From Chloroflexota bacterium (lineage in GTDB: Bacteria; Chloroflexota; Anaerolineae; Anaerolineales; UBA4823), in assembly GCA_030636125.1 (NCBI GenBank), contig DAOVXM010000008.1:1-19203 (forward strand): DNA of 19,203 bases, read 5' to 3'. A model generated the notes under the pieces. The model saw only the letters and a list, made by a program, of their open reading frames with translations. It ran no database searches and was not told the DNA's origin. Position numbers and translations under genes: made by a program. Shown piece after piece: positions 7,181 to 15,802 of the stretch (positions within the stretch are counted from its first letter, which is position 1; every line of letters starts with the position of its first letter).

Positions 7181-7451
7181 GTGGCTTTCTGTATTCATCA
7201 ATATATAACCAACAGCATGATGGTGAATGGATATTCTTATCGTTATTGTGTTTTACATTAAAAAGTAACTGCCCTAGTGTTCCGTCAACTGTGTTTGTTA
7301 AGAAAGAATAGATCGTGAACGGAACACTTTAAGCTTTGTCAAGGGTATAGTAACCTGGATATCGAATGCAACTTTCATCCTTGACAAAGCACTAGACTAA
7401 GTAGTTACATTAACCAATAACTATACATGAGATTAATTCAAAGGCAAACAA
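7181..7451. other. Intergenic region holding the inverted-repeat element
   Basis: 271 bp without a gene. The left part (7193-7228) has a weak imperfect hairpin, ATTCATCA with TGATGGTGAAT, without a T-run. The right part holds the structured repeat listed separately. AAAGG about 7 nt before the ATG at 7452 serves as ribosome site for the next gene. Confidence 0.7.
7253..7413. repeat. MITE-like or structured element with nested inverted repeats
   Basis: A 9-bp direct repeat TTACATTAA (7253-7261 and 7405-7413) flanks about 143 bp. Inside, CTAGTG (7274-7279) pairs with CACTAG (7390-7395), and GTAACT (7265-7270) with AGTTAC (7403-7408). Two hairpins lie within: AGTGTTCCGT (7276-7285) with ACGGAACACT (7319-7328), and GCTTTGTCAAGG (7333-7344) with CCTTGACAAAGC (7379-7390, 12 bp perfect). 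Read as terminal repeats, CTAGTGTTCCGTCAA and the reverse complement of the right end, CTAGTGCTTTGTCAA, agree at 12 of 15 positions. The outer stem and the two hairpins cannot all form fully at once because CTAGTG is shared. Confidence 0.6.
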
Positions 7452-10400
7452 ATGGAAGCATCGAACAACGTCAATCATACCAATATTGAAAGTAAACCTT
7501 CTTGGCTAGATCAGCCAATACAAAATGTAATCACTTTGAACTGGGAGACGATCTTATTTTTCACTCTTATCATCCTTGCTATTGGCAGCCGATTCTTCGA
7601 TCTTGGTGCTCGCGTGATGAGCCATGATGAAACCTCCCATGTGTATTTTTCATGGTTGTTCGAGCAGGGCAATGGTTACTCCCACGACCCAGTTACCCAC
7701 GGTCCGCTTCAATTCCATTTAGTTGCATTTTCCTACTTTATTTTCGGTGATAGTGATTTCACTGCTCGCCTCCCCGCTGCCTTATTCAGTATCGCGACAG
7801 TTGCTTTTATGTGGAATTATCGTCGTTACTTAGGCCGCGCCGGTGCGGTCATCGCAGCTATCCTAATGCTTATCTCTCCTTATTTGCTTTACTATGGAAG
7901 GTACGTTCGTAATGAAGCCTTTGTAGCATTGTTTGGAGTGGTTACAATATGGGCAATATTGCGTTATCTAGAAAGTGGGGCAGCACGTTACCTTTATTGG
8001 CTAACTGCTGCCACTGCGTTGCATTTCGCGACTAAAGAAACTGCTTTCATTTATACCGCCCAAGCGCTGATATTCCTAGCCATTTATCTAGTTTTCCGCC
8101 TATTGCAACGCACCTGGTACCACCCTGAATATCGCCTACGTTTTATCATCGCATTGATCGCTGCCATAATTCTAATGGGCGTTGCCGGAGGAATTTTAAT
8201 CAGCTCTCCAGGTACGGCCGAGATTAGTGCTACAGAAACAGCCTCACCCAGTGTACCAGGTCAAGAGCTCGAAGGTACTGGATTTAAGACCCCACCTGCG
8301 CTACCCTCCATTCTAATAATCTTAGGTGGGCTTATCATGATTGCTGCTCTCTACTTTATGATCCGAGGTTACACCTGGAGCCTTCTACGAATCGAACCAT
8401 CTTTTAGTGTGCTGATTCTATTGGGGACACTAGTAATGCCTATGCTAGCGCCCTTACCTGTCAAATTTTTAGGCTACAATCCAATCGACTACCAGACCAC
8501 TGAAAATGTCTTTATCACGGGGGGGTTCGTCATTTTTTTGTCCATATTCGCCATTGTAATTGGATTATTATGGAATCTAAAATTATGGCTCATCAATACG
8601 GCAATCTTCTACGCAATATTTACCATTTTCTACACTTCAATATTTACAAACGGCTTTGGTTTCTTTACCGGTATTGTTGGGTCACTTGGATACTGGTTGG
8701 AACAACAAGGAGTCGAGCGTGGAAGCCAACCTTGGTACTATTACTGGCTTCTACAAGTACCATTCTATGAATATCTTCCTGCCCTAGGAAGTGTACTCGC
8801 TATAATTTTCGCGCCAAGATTATTAAAGTCTTCTGAAGCCGAGGGTGAAATTGAAGAAAACGATATTCCAGATATCGATACAGGAATTGTAGAGCAACCA
8901 AGCAACCCGGTAAAAAAAAGTAATCGTGAGATGCAAGCAACTACTGTTGCCCTGCTAAGCTTTTGGAGCATAACCAGCCTGATTGCTTATACCTTTGCAG
9001 GTGAAAAAATGCCCTGGCTGACTGTACACATCGCTTGGCCAATGATCCTGCTTAGTGCGTGGTTCCTCGGAAAATTGATTGAAACCACAGATTGGCCAAC
9101 CTTTCGTTCACAAAGAGGCATTTTAGTCGTCCTTCTGTTACCGATCTTTTTCGTCAGCACAAGTGCCGCTTTAGGAGCCTTGCTTGGACCAAATCCACCC
9201 TTTCAAGGAAAGGAATTGACCCAGTTACAGTCAACCAGTACATTTATTACCTCACTACTCATTGCTATAGCAAGCGGATGGGGTATATCCTACCTGGTTA
9301 GATCCTGGAATTCAGCCCAATTGATTCGTATCATTACATTAACAGCTTTTGGATTGCTTGGATTACTCACTTTACGCACCTCTATCAGGGCAGCTTACAT
9401 CAACTACGATAATGCTAAAGAATATCTCGTGTATGCCCATATGGCTCGCGGTCCAAAAGAAGCTCTCGCCCAAATTGAGGAAATTTCTCGCCGGACTACC
9501 GACGGCTTAGCTCTTCGAATCGCCTATGATGATGAGACAACCTATCCATATTGGTGGTATTTACGTAATTATACAAATAAAGACTTCTTCGGTGCCAATC
9601 CTACTCGCACCCAGCGCGATGCTGTTGCTATTATGGTAGGTGAGAAGAATTACGGCAAGATCGAGCCAATTGTAGGTCAGGCATACAACCAATTTGATTA
9701 TGTACGCATATGGTGGCCAAATCAGGATTACTTCGGATTGACAATCCAACAGGTATTCGATGCTATAAAAAATCCTCAAATGCGTGCTGCGCTATTTGAT
9801 ATTTGGATGAATCGTGATTACACGCTTTATAGCGAAATAAACGAACAGGACTTGAGTTTACCTAACTGGCAGCCTTCTCAGAAATTTCGTTTGTACATCC
9901 GGAAAGATGTCATCGGCAGTTTATGGAATTATGGTACTGGTCCAGCCCCAGAATCAATTATCGCCGATCCTTATGAGGGCAAACAACAAAATTGGATTGC
10001 TGATAATATACTGGGTGAGGTTGGGAGTGAACCTGGACAATTCCAACGACAACGCGATCTGGCTGTTGCCTCTGATAGCAGTATATACATCGCCGACACC
10101 GAAAACCATCGCATCCAACATCTAGCGGAGGATGGCACAGTTCTTCATGTGTGGGGCGGTTTTGGAGCTAATAGCGAAAGCGAAGCCGCACCGTCTGGTA
10201 CCTTCAATGAGCCTTGGGGTATTGCTATAGGACCCGACGGATCTGTTTACGTCACCGATACCTGGAACCATCGCATACAGAAATTCACCCCCGAAGGCGA
10301 GTTTGTTACAACTTGGGGGTATGGTATCAGCCAAATTGATGATCCCTATGGCTTTTATGGGCCTCGTGATGTTGCTGTTAACGCAAATGGAGAAGTATTC

Positions 10401-10910
10401 GTCACTGATACTGGAAATAAACGTGTTGTGGTATTTGATAGGGACGGTCAATTCATCACTCAATTCGGCGAGGCAGGCTTTGGTCCTGGTCAGTTTGATG
10501 AACCTGTCGGTTTATCCATTGATAATGAGGGTAAGGTTTTTGTAGCTGATACCTGGAACCAGCGCATTCAGGTATTTATCCTTGGTGAGGACGGCTCATA
10601 TTCGCCGCTCACAAATTGGGATGTAGTAGCCTGGTATGGACAAACATTAGACAACAAACCCTACATTGACGTCGATGACCTTGGCAATTTATATGTAGCT
10701 GACCCAGAAGGATATCGTATCCTGAAATTCACAACGGCTGGAGAATTCCAGTATTATTGGGGGGATTACTCAACTGGGCCTGATGGCTTTGGACTGGCTG
10801 TCTCTGTAGCGGTTGACCCTGATGGTAATGTATGGGTAAGTGATACAGGCAACAGTCGCCTCATGCACTTTACAGTTGACGATACTCTCGATATACCTCC
10901 AGCTGAATAA
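7452..10910 (+). CDS. Agl23-like GT-C membrane protein fused to an NHL propeller
   Basis: An 1152-residue protein. Residues 1 to about 660 hold many membrane helices in the style of GT-C glycosyltransferases (PMT/Agl23 type, TIGR03663-like). The first large loop carries the acidic motif MSHDE (Asp59, Glu60), followed by THGPLQFHL and SPYLLYYGRYVRNEAF. A soluble part (about 660-840) includes DDETTYPYWWYLRNY. From about 865 to 1145 there are six NHL repeats, for example PWGIAIGPDGSVYVTDTWNH and PVGLSIDNEGKVFVADTWNQ, making a six-bladed propeller. GT-C enzymes use polyprenyl-phosphate sugars. The substrate here is unknown, and the propeller may bind a protein or glycan outside the membrane. AAAGG lies about 7 nt upstream. 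The true catalytic activity of Agl23-type proteins is not settled. Confidence 0.82.
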   Translation: MEASNNVNHTNIESKPSWLDQPIQNVITLNWETILFFTLIILAIGSRFFDLGARVMSHDETSHVYFSWLFEQGNGYSHDPVTHGPLQFHLVAFSYFIFGDSDFTARLPAALFSIATVAFMWNYRRYLGRAGAVIAAILMLISPYLLYYGRYVRNEAFVALFGVVTIWAILRYLESGAARYLYWLTAATALHFATKETAFIYTAQALIFLAIYLVFRLLQRTWYHPEYRLRFIIALIAAIILMGVAGGILISSPGTAEISATETASPSVPGQELEGTGFKTPPALPSILIILGGLIMIAALYFMIRGYTWSLLRIEPSFSVLILLGTLVMPMLAPLPVKFLGYNPIDYQTTENVFITGGFVIFLSIFAIVIGLLWNLKLWLINTAIFYAIFTIFYTSIFTNGFGFFTGIVGSLGYWLEQQGVERGSQPWYYYWLLQVPFYEYLPALGSVLAIIFAPRLLKSSEAEGEIEENDIPDIDTGIVEQPSNPVKKSNREMQATTVALLSFWSITSLIAYTFAGEKMPWLTVHIAWPMILLSAWFLGKLIETTDWPTFRSQRGILVVLLLPIFFVSTSAALGALLGPNPPFQGKELTQLQSTSTFITSLLIAIASGWGISYLVRSWNSAQLIRIITLTAFGLLGLLTLRTSIRAAYINYDNAKEYLVYAHMARGPKEALAQIEEISRRTTDGLALRIAYDDETTYPYWWYLRNYTNKDFFGANPTRTQRDAVAIMVGEKNYGKIEPIVGQAYNQFDYVRIWWPNQDYFGLTIQQVFDAIKNPQMRAALFDIWMNRDYTLYSEINEQDLSLPNWQPSQKFRLYIRKDVIGSLWNYGTGPAPESIIADPYEGKQQNWIADNILGEVGSEPGQFQRQRDLAVASDSSIYIADTENHRIQHLAEDGTVLHVWGGFGANSESEAAPSGTFNEPWGIAIGPDGSVYVTDTWNHRIQKFTPEGEFVTTWGYGISQIDDPYGFYGPRDVAVNANGEVFVTDTGNKRVVVFDRDGQFITQFGEAGFGPGQFDEPVGLSIDNEGKVFVADTWNQRIQVFILGEDGSYSPLTNWDVVAWYGQTLDNKPYIDVDDLGNLYVADPEGYRILKFTTAGEFQYYWGDYSTGPDGFGLAVSVAVDPDGNVWVSDTGNSRLMHFTVDDTLDIPPAE

Positions 10911-10940
10911 TCTTCGGCGTCAGTAATTAATATACGACTT

Positions 10941-11002
10941 GAAAGTGATTGGTGCATTTGTAAAGGGGTTCATCACCGGCTAACAGCCCACCAGTCACTT
11001 TC
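10941..11002. repeat. Long near-perfect hairpin between the NHL gene and sucC
   Basis: GAAAGTGATTGGTG (10941-10954) pairs with CACCAGTCACTTTC (10989-11002): 14 bp with one G-U. In the 34-nt loop, GGCT (10978-10981) pairs with AGCC (10985-10988) next to the right arm. No T-run follows on either strand. The sucC promoter lies to its right, so the hairpin belongs to the end of the upstream transcript, or acts as a DNA site. Confidence 0.6.
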
Positions 11003-11027
11003 GCATAAGATTCTGAGATATGCCGCA

Positions 11028-11036
11028 TGATATAAT
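11028..11036 (+). promoter_or_regulatory. Extended -10 promoter of sucCD
   Basis: TGATATAAT fits the extended -10 form TGnTATAAT exactly, with no good -35 at 16-18 nt. Transcription would begin near 11043, giving a leader of about 42 nt. GGAGAA (11070-11075) lies 9 nt before the ATG. Confidence 0.65.
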
Positions 11037-11084
11037 CACAACGCAATTCGAAATAACACTGGAAAAATCGGAGAACCTAACTGA

Positions 11085-12230
11085 ATGAAATTACATGAAT
11101 ATCAATCAAAACAAATTTTCGCCAATAATGGCATACCTATACCAAAAGGACGTGTAGCGGCTACCGCACAAGGAGCAAAACAAATTGCTGAAGAATTAGG
11201 TGGCCGCGTTATTGTTAAATCACAAGTCCTAGTTGGCGGTCGAGGAAAAGCTGGAGGTATCCGGCTGGCAAAAAGTCCAGAGGAAGCTGAAAACGTCGCC
11301 GCACAAATTCTGACAATGGAGATAAAAGGGCTACCTGTGCGTAAAGTCTTAGTAGATGAGGCAGCCCAAATTGAAAAGGAGATTTACCTGGGGATAACCA
11401 ATGATCGTACTGCCCGTAAGCCTGTAATGATGGCTTCTTCTGCTGGTGGTGTTGATATTGAAGAAGTTGCCCAAAAAAGCCCCGAAAAAATTACCAAAGT
11501 ATATATAGACCCGCTACTTGGTTTGCGCGATTACCAAACTCGTGACATTGCTGCCGGTATTGACCTGCCTCGTGACTTATGGCGCTCGTTTGGACAAATA
11601 GCTAAAGGGCTTTGGAAGTCATATCAAGATAACGATTCTACGCTAGCCGAGATAAATCCACTAGTAATCACTTCTGATAAAGCCTTATTAGCTGTAGACG
11701 GCAAAATGATTATTGACGACAATGCTCTCTTTCGCCATCCAAATCTTGCGGAAATGCGGGACTTGGATATTGAGGCAGCTTCCGAGATCGAGGCTCGCAA
11801 ATACGGCTTATCCTTCATCAAACTCGACGGGGATATCGGATGCATGGTCAATGGGGCTGGTTTAGCTATGACAACCATGGATATCATCAAACTGTTTGGA
11901 GGCGAACCTGCCAATTTTTTGGATATTGGCGGTGGAGCTGGGTCAGAAAAAGTTGCGGCTGCCCTGAAAATCATTCTTGCCGACCCCAATGTTAAAGCCA
12001 TATTAATTAATGTGTTTGGTGGTATCACTAGGGGTGATGAAGTGGCGCGCGGCATATTAAATGCTCTGAATGAAATCGAGACAGAAGTACCAATGGTAGC
12101 TCGCCTGGTCGGCACTAATGCTGATGCAGGTCGCCGTATTCTAGCCCAGGCAGATATGATCACGGCGGATACATTGGCAGATGCCGCAAAAAAAGCTGTC
12201 GCAATTGCTAAGGGAGACCCTATCCAATGA
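11085..12230 (+). CDS. sucC: Succinate-CoA ligase (ADP-forming) beta subunit
   Basis: The 381-residue ATP-grasp subunit that, with SucD, interconverts succinyl-CoA + ADP (or GDP) + Pi and succinate + CoA + ATP in the TCA cycle. The N-terminal [16 protein letters not shown] and the glycine-rich [15 protein letters not shown] (46-60) form part of the nucleotide site. LAEINPLVI (about 187-195) carries the metal-binding residues. NFLDIGGGA and [16 protein letters not shown] (309-324) form the phosphate and CoA-side region. The length fits the bacterial family (about 380-390). The stop overlaps the sucD start in ATGA (12227-12230), so the subunits are probably made in equal amounts. A near-consensus promoter and a good ribosome site precede it. 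Confidence 0.97.
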   Translation: MKLHEYQSKQIFANNGIPIPKGRVAATAQGAKQIAEELGGRVIVKSQVLVGGRGKAGGIRLAKSPEEAENVAAQILTMEIKGLPVRKVLVDEAAQIEKEIYLGITNDRTARKPVMMASSAGGVDIEEVAQKSPEKITKVYIDPLLGLRDYQTRDIAAGIDLPRDLWRSFGQIAKGLWKSYQDNDSTLAEINPLVITSDKALLAVDGKMIIDDNALFRHPNLAEMRDLDIEAASEIEARKYGLSFIKLDGDIGCMVNGAGLAMTTMDIIKLFGGEPANFLDIGGGAGSEKVAAALKIILADPNVKAILINVFGGITRGDEVARGILNALNEIETEVPMVARLVGTNADAGRRILAQADMITADTLADAAKKAVAIAKGDPIQ

Positions 12231-13090
12231 GCATCCTGGTTAACAATAAAACGCGTTTGCTTGTACAAGGCATCACCGGCAATGAAGGATTATTCCATAC
12301 TACACAGATGGCTGCCTATGGAACCAATGTGGTCGCCGGTGTCACTCCTGGAAAAGGCGGCGAGTGGGTCCTTGACGGCAAGATCCCTGTGTTCGATTCC
12401 GTTTCGTTAGCGGTTGAAACTACCGGTGCCAACACCAGTGTCATCTTTGTACCGGCTCGTTTCGCTTCTGACGCCATCTATGAAGCTGCCGATGCTGGAA
12501 TATCCCTAATCGTATGCATCACTGAGGGGATCCCAGTCCAGGATATGATGCGCGTTCGCAATTACTTGGATCAAAAAGACACCCGGCTGGTTGGTCCAAA
12601 TTGCCCGGGTTTACTTACACCCGGTGAATCCAAGGTTGGTATTATCCCTGGAGACATAGCAATTCAAGGTAATGTCGGCGTAGTTTCCCGGTCTGGAACA
12701 CTCACTTATGAAGTGCTTTACGCACTTAAACAAGCAGATATGGGTGTAAGTACCTGTGTAGGTATTGGAGGTGACCCGGTTAATGGCACCAATTTTGTGG
12801 ATGTCCTAAGAATGTTTGAGGAAGACCCGTTGACGGATAGAGTCATTCTGATCGGAGAAATCGGTGGTACAGACGAAGAAAAAGCTGCCGAGTTCATCGC
12901 AGATAGAATGACAAAACCAGTGGCGGGTTTTATCGCTGGACAAACAGCCCCACCCGGGAAACGGATGGGGCACGCAGGTGCGATTGTCGAAGGTGGTTCT
13001 GGTTTAGCTGCAGATAAAATAAAAGCTTTGGAAACAGTCGGAGTAAAAGTTGCCAAGCATCCGGAGGAAATTCCTGTCTTATTATCGTAA
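12227..13090 (+). CDS. sucD: Succinate-CoA ligase (ADP-forming) alpha subunit
   Basis: A 287-residue CoA-binding subunit. The Rossmann domain starts at about residue 10 ([11 protein letters not shown]), with GVTPGKGG at 38-45 for Co[14 protein letters not shown] (122-134) and [12 protein letters not shown] (151-162) follow. The phosphorylated histidine is His249 in [16 protein letters not shown]. The length fits the family (about 288-300). It overlaps sucC by four nt. The strong terminator at 13170-13201 closes the two-gene operon. No other TCA gene is in the operon. Confidence 0.97.
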   Translation: MSILVNNKTRLLVQGITGNEGLFHTTQMAAYGTNVVAGVTPGKGGEWVLDGKIPVFDSVSLAVETTGANTSVIFVPARFASDAIYEAADAGISLIVCITEGIPVQDMMRVRNYLDQKDTRLVGPNCPGLLTPGESKVGIIPGDIAIQGNVGVVSRSGTLTYEVLYALKQADMGVSTCVGIGGDPVNGTNFVDVLRMFEEDPLTDRVILIGEIGGTDEEKAAEFIADRMTKPVAGFIAGQTAPPGKRMGHAGAIVEGGSGLAADKIKALETVGVKVAKHPEEIPVLLS

Positions 13091-13169
13091 AGAAAAATCC
13101 AGACCATGGTTAGCATCGCTTATGGGACACTTAGTTCATTAAAACCCTATCATTGCATATTAAAAGATC

Positions 13170-13201
13170 CAGTCCGTTTAAATGGGAACGGACTGTTTTT
13201 T
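13170..13201 (+). terminator. Intrinsic terminator of sucCD
   Basis: CAGTCCGTT (13170-13178) pairs perfectly with AACGGACTG (13187-13195), with an 8-nt loop and six T at 13196-13201. Confidence 0.9.
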
Positions 13202-13212
13202 ATATGTACCTC

Positions 13213-13249
13213 AAAAACATCAAGGTTGCTATCCACTATTAACAACCTT
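13213..13249 (-). terminator. Weak candidate terminator of acpP
   Basis: AAGGTTG (13222-13228) and CAACCTT (13243-13249) form a 7-bp stem with a 14-nt loop. On the minus strand it is followed, after GATG, by five T (13213-13217). It lies about 90 nt past the acpP stop. Confidence 0.35.
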
Positions 13250-13339
13250 AATGATTTCGAGAAGCTATTTATATTTTTTTATTATGAAATATACCCGGGG
13301 TATTATCCTTTAAAAAAACCCAGTAGATATCGCTAGTGG

Positions 13340-13573
13340 TTACATACGGGTATCGATATATTTGACAGCCTCACCAACCGTGGTGATACTTTGGGCATCC
13401 TCATCGGAGATCTCGCCGCCAAACTTATCTTCAAAGGCCATAATTAATTCAACCAAGTCCAAAGAGTCGGCTTCCAAGTCTTCACGGAAACGTGCATCTG
13501 GTGTAACTTTCGCTGGGTCTGCCCCCAGCAAATCCACAATGATCTCTTTGACTGCCTCGAGTGTATCAGCCAT
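13340..13573 (-). CDS. acpP: Acyl carrier protein
   Basis: A 77-residue acidic carrier protein of fatty acid synthesis. Ser37 in [15 protein letters not shown] is the 4'-phosphopantetheine site (DSL motif), and [14 protein letters not shown] forms the recognition helix region. The length is standard. It stands alone, without fabD/F/G/H neighbours, and is divergent from fni. An excellent Shine-Dalgarno AAGGAGGT (minus strand of 13581-13588) sits 8 nt before the ATG and fits high expression. The promoter candidate is listed separately. Confidence 0.96.
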   Translation of the reverse strand: MADTLEAVKEIIVDLLGADPAKVTPDARFREDLEADSLDLVELIMAFEDKFGGEISDEDAQSITTVGEAVKYIDTRM

Positions 13574-13604
13574 GAAAATTACCTCCTTACATTATATTTA
13601 GCCA

Positions 13605-13632
13605 ATTGTAATCTTGCTATGGAATCTGTCAA
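13605..13632 (-). promoter_or_regulatory. Promoter of acpP
   Basis: On the minus strand, TTGACA (plus-strand 13627-13632) and TACAAT (13605-13610) are 16 nt apart. A second TATAAT lies at 13591-13596 but has no matching -35. Confidence 0.6.
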
Positions 13633-13649
13633 GTCTTTTTTACCCGTTG

Positions 13650-13678
13650 TTGACAGGCTTGAATCAGACTGGTAAGAT
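13650..13678 (+). promoter_or_regulatory. Promoter of fni
   Basis: TTGACA (13650-13655), 17 nt, TAAGAT (13673-13678). The start of transcription would be near 13685. AGGA lies about 10 nt before the ATG at 13706. Confidence 0.65.
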
Positions 13679-13705
13679 TGCTCTATCTGACAGGAACACC
13701 AACGC

Positions 13706-14734
13706 ATGGAAAAAGTTACGCTAATTAGCTCTCGAAAATCCGATCATATTCAAATTAATTTAGAGGAAGATGTTCGCTCCGGTCTGACCACTGGTTTGGA
13801 GCGTTATCGTTTTGATCACCAGGCTTTACCTGAACTCAACTTGGAAGATGTATCTACGAGCCTGAAATTATTCGGGCGCCAACTTAAAACTCCAATCTTA
13901 ATTTCATCCATGACTGGAGGCACCCCAGAAGCCGCCCAAATCAATCTGACGTTGGCTGAAGCCGCTCAACATACTCACATCGTCATGGGATTAGGTTCCC
14001 AACGAGCAGCCATTGACAACCCTGAACTAGCTTCAACTTTTCAAGTGCGCCAAGTTGCTCCAGACATCTTATTATTTGCTAACCTGGGCGCCATCCAGCT
14101 AAACTACGGCTACACTATTGGAGAATGTAAACGTGCAGTCGAAATGATTGAAGCAGACGCACTGATATTACATCTAAATCCACTACAAGAAGCTGTCCAA
14201 CCTGAAGGCGATACTCAATATGCTGGTTTGTTAAGTAAAATTGAAAGGGTATGCCAAGCTCTGTCTGTGCCGGTGATCGCTAAAGAAGTTGGATGGGGTT
14301 TCTCTGAGAAAGCAGCCCGTCAGTTAGCCGATGCTGGAGTCTCTGCGATCGATGTGGCAGGAGCCGGTGGTACTTCATGGTCACAGGTGGAAATGCACCG
14401 CGCTCAAAATAAGAGCCAAGCACGCCTGGCATCCGCTTTTCTAGATTGGGGCATTCCCACTGCTGAGTCAATCCTCAATATTCGTAAGGCTGTACCAGGG
14501 TTAATTATTTTCGCTTCTGGTGGTATACGTTCTGGGGTTGATATAGCAAAATGTATCGCTCTGGGAGCTAGGCTTGGTGGGATGGCCAGTCCATTTCTGA
14601 AATCAGCAGTTCACTCTGTTGATGACACAATCCAGACAATTCAACAAATCCAACGTGAAATCCAGATATGCATGTTTGCAGCGGGAGTAAAGAATCTGGA
14701 CGAATTGAAAAAATTAAAACTGATAGAAACCTAA
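13706..14734 (+). CDS. fni: Type 2 isopentenyl-diphosphate delta-isomerase
   Basis: A 342-residue FMN- and NADPH-dependent enzyme that interconverts IPP and DMAPP. TIM-barrel motifs appear in order: [14 protein letters not shown] (67-80), [14 protein letters not shown] (94-107), [13 protein letters not shown] (123-135), the active-site [14 protein letters not shown] (156-169), [21 protein letters not shown] (FMN phosphate) and [20 protein letters not shown]. The length is usual (330-350). It is unrelated to the type 1 (Nudix) isomerase. The prenyl synthase starts 13 nt after its stop, so the two form a short isoprenoid operon. Confidence 0.95.
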   Translation: MEKVTLISSRKSDHIQINLEEDVRSGLTTGLERYRFDHQALPELNLEDVSTSLKLFGRQLKTPILISSMTGGTPEAAQINLTLAEAAQHTHIVMGLGSQRAAIDNPELASTFQVRQVAPDILLFANLGAIQLNYGYTIGECKRAVEMIEADALILHLNPLQEAVQPEGDTQYAGLLSKIERVCQALSVPVIAKEVGWGFSEKAARQLADAGVSAIDVAGAGGTSWSQVEMHRAQNKSQARLASAFLDWGIPTAESILNIRKAVPGLIIFASGGIRSGVDIAKCIALGARLGGMASPFLKSAVHSVDDTIQTIQQIQREIQICMFAAGVKNLDELKKLKLIET

Positions 14735-14747
14735 GGGGCTTTGTTCA

Positions 14748-15761
14748 ATGTCCTTGGAATCATTATCTCAAATTATGCTGCCAGCTCTCGAAGAAGAGTT
14801 AAAACAATCCATATCCCGTTCCAATGGTGACGGATATGGTGAACTCCACAATATGCTAGCTTATCATCTGGGGTGGACCGGAGAGGGTTCAGGTCCAAAA
14901 GCTATGGGAAAACGTATACGCCCCTTGATGTTGTTATTGATAACATCCGCCGCAGGAGGTGAATGGAACTGCGCCCTCCCGGCTGCTGCCGCGGTCGAGT
15001 TGGTACATAATTTCTCATTAATTCATGATGATATTGAAGACGATAGCCCATTACGTCGGGGACGGCCAACTCTATGGAAAAAATGGGGTATGGCACAAGC
15101 TATCAATGCCGGTGATGCTATGTTTTCCCTAGCACACTTAGCCATCCTACGCTTAGAAGAGACAACATCAAAAACCATTACATTAAAAGCAAGCCAGATT
15201 CTACATGGATCATGTCTGCAATTGACTCAGGGGCAATATCTTGATATCGCCTACGAAGAACGTGGTGATTTATCAATTGACGCTTATTGGCCTATGGTTG
15301 GGGGTAAAACCGCCGCGCTGTTATCCGCTTGTACTGAAATAGGTGCTTTAATAGCTCGGAGCAGCGATGAGGCTCGCAGTGCATACCAAGAATTCGGCAA
15401 TTCGCTTGGATTGGCCTTTCAAACCAAGGATGATTTATTAGGTATTTGGGGTGATGCTGCATTGACCGGCAAATCCGCCGATAGTGATCTGATTACCGGG
15501 AAAAAATCGCTTCCAGTTCTCTATGGGCTTAGTCAAAACGGAGCATTTGCAAAACGTTGGGCAGAAGGTCCCATTCTTCCTAATGAAGTATCTGATATAG
15601 CGAACCAGCTTGCAGATGAAGGTACTCGCGACTACACACAAAAAATCTCTGACAAATTAACCCAAAAAGCTTTACACTCTTTATCAGAAGCCAACCCTCA
15701 AGGTGAGGCGGGGATGGCTCTGGTAGAATTGGCAAACCAATTGTTAAACCGACAGCAGTAA
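14748..15761 (+). CDS. Polyprenyl diphosphate synthase (FPP/GGPP-type)
   Basis: A 337-residue all-alpha trans-prenyltransferase that condenses IPP with allylic diphosphates. The first Asp-rich motif DDIED (94-98) sits in SLIHDDIEDDSPLRRGRPT, and the second is DDLLG (228-232) in FQTKDDLLGIWGD. GKRIRPL (54-60) is the IPP site and GGKTAALL follows mid-sequence. There is no two-residue insert in the first motif. Phe89, the fifth residue before it, is aromatic, which in characterised enzymes limits the chain to about C15-C20; this is inference for this protein. GGGG about 10 nt before the ATG acts as ribosome site. It runs convergent with hemW across a 41-nt gap. Confidence 0.9.
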   Translation: MSLESLSQIMLPALEEELKQSISRSNGDGYGELHNMLAYHLGWTGEGSGPKAMGKRIRPLMLLLITSAAGGEWNCALPAAAAVELVHNFSLIHDDIEDDSPLRRGRPTLWKKWGMAQAINAGDAMFSLAHLAILRLEETTSKTITLKASQILHGSCLQLTQGQYLDIAYEERGDLSIDAYWPMVGGKTAALLSACTEIGALIARSSDEARSAYQEFGNSLGLAFQTKDDLLGIWGDAALTGKSADSDLITGKKSLPVLYGLSQNGAFAKRWAEGPILPNEVSDIANQLADEGTRDYTQKISDKLTQKALHSLSEANPQGEAGMALVELANQLLNRQQ

Positions 15762-15763
15762 AT

Positions 15764-15790
15764 CACTACTCCACTATATACCACTACTCC
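15764..15790. repeat. Short direct repeat CACTACTCC
   Basis: The 9-mer CACTACTCC appears at 15764-15772 and 15782-15790, 18 nt apart, in the gap between the prenyl synthase and hemW. Its function is unknown and it may be chance. Confidence 0.5.
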
Positions 15791-15802
15791 CTTAAATACA
15801 AA

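Noticed and set aside
11624..12268. A 214-codon open frame on the minus strand opposite sucC
   Set aside because: It is fully antisense to a certain gene, has low-complexity Ala/Ser/Ile content typical of antisense frames, and has no ribosome site.
12718..13116. A 132-codon minus-strand frame opposite sucD
   Set aside because: It is antisense to sucD, has no recognisable domain, and its composition mirrors the sense codons.
13292..13310. ATACCCGGGGTAT palindrome as a terminator for acpP
   Set aside because: The stem is only 5 bp and no T-run follows on either strand.
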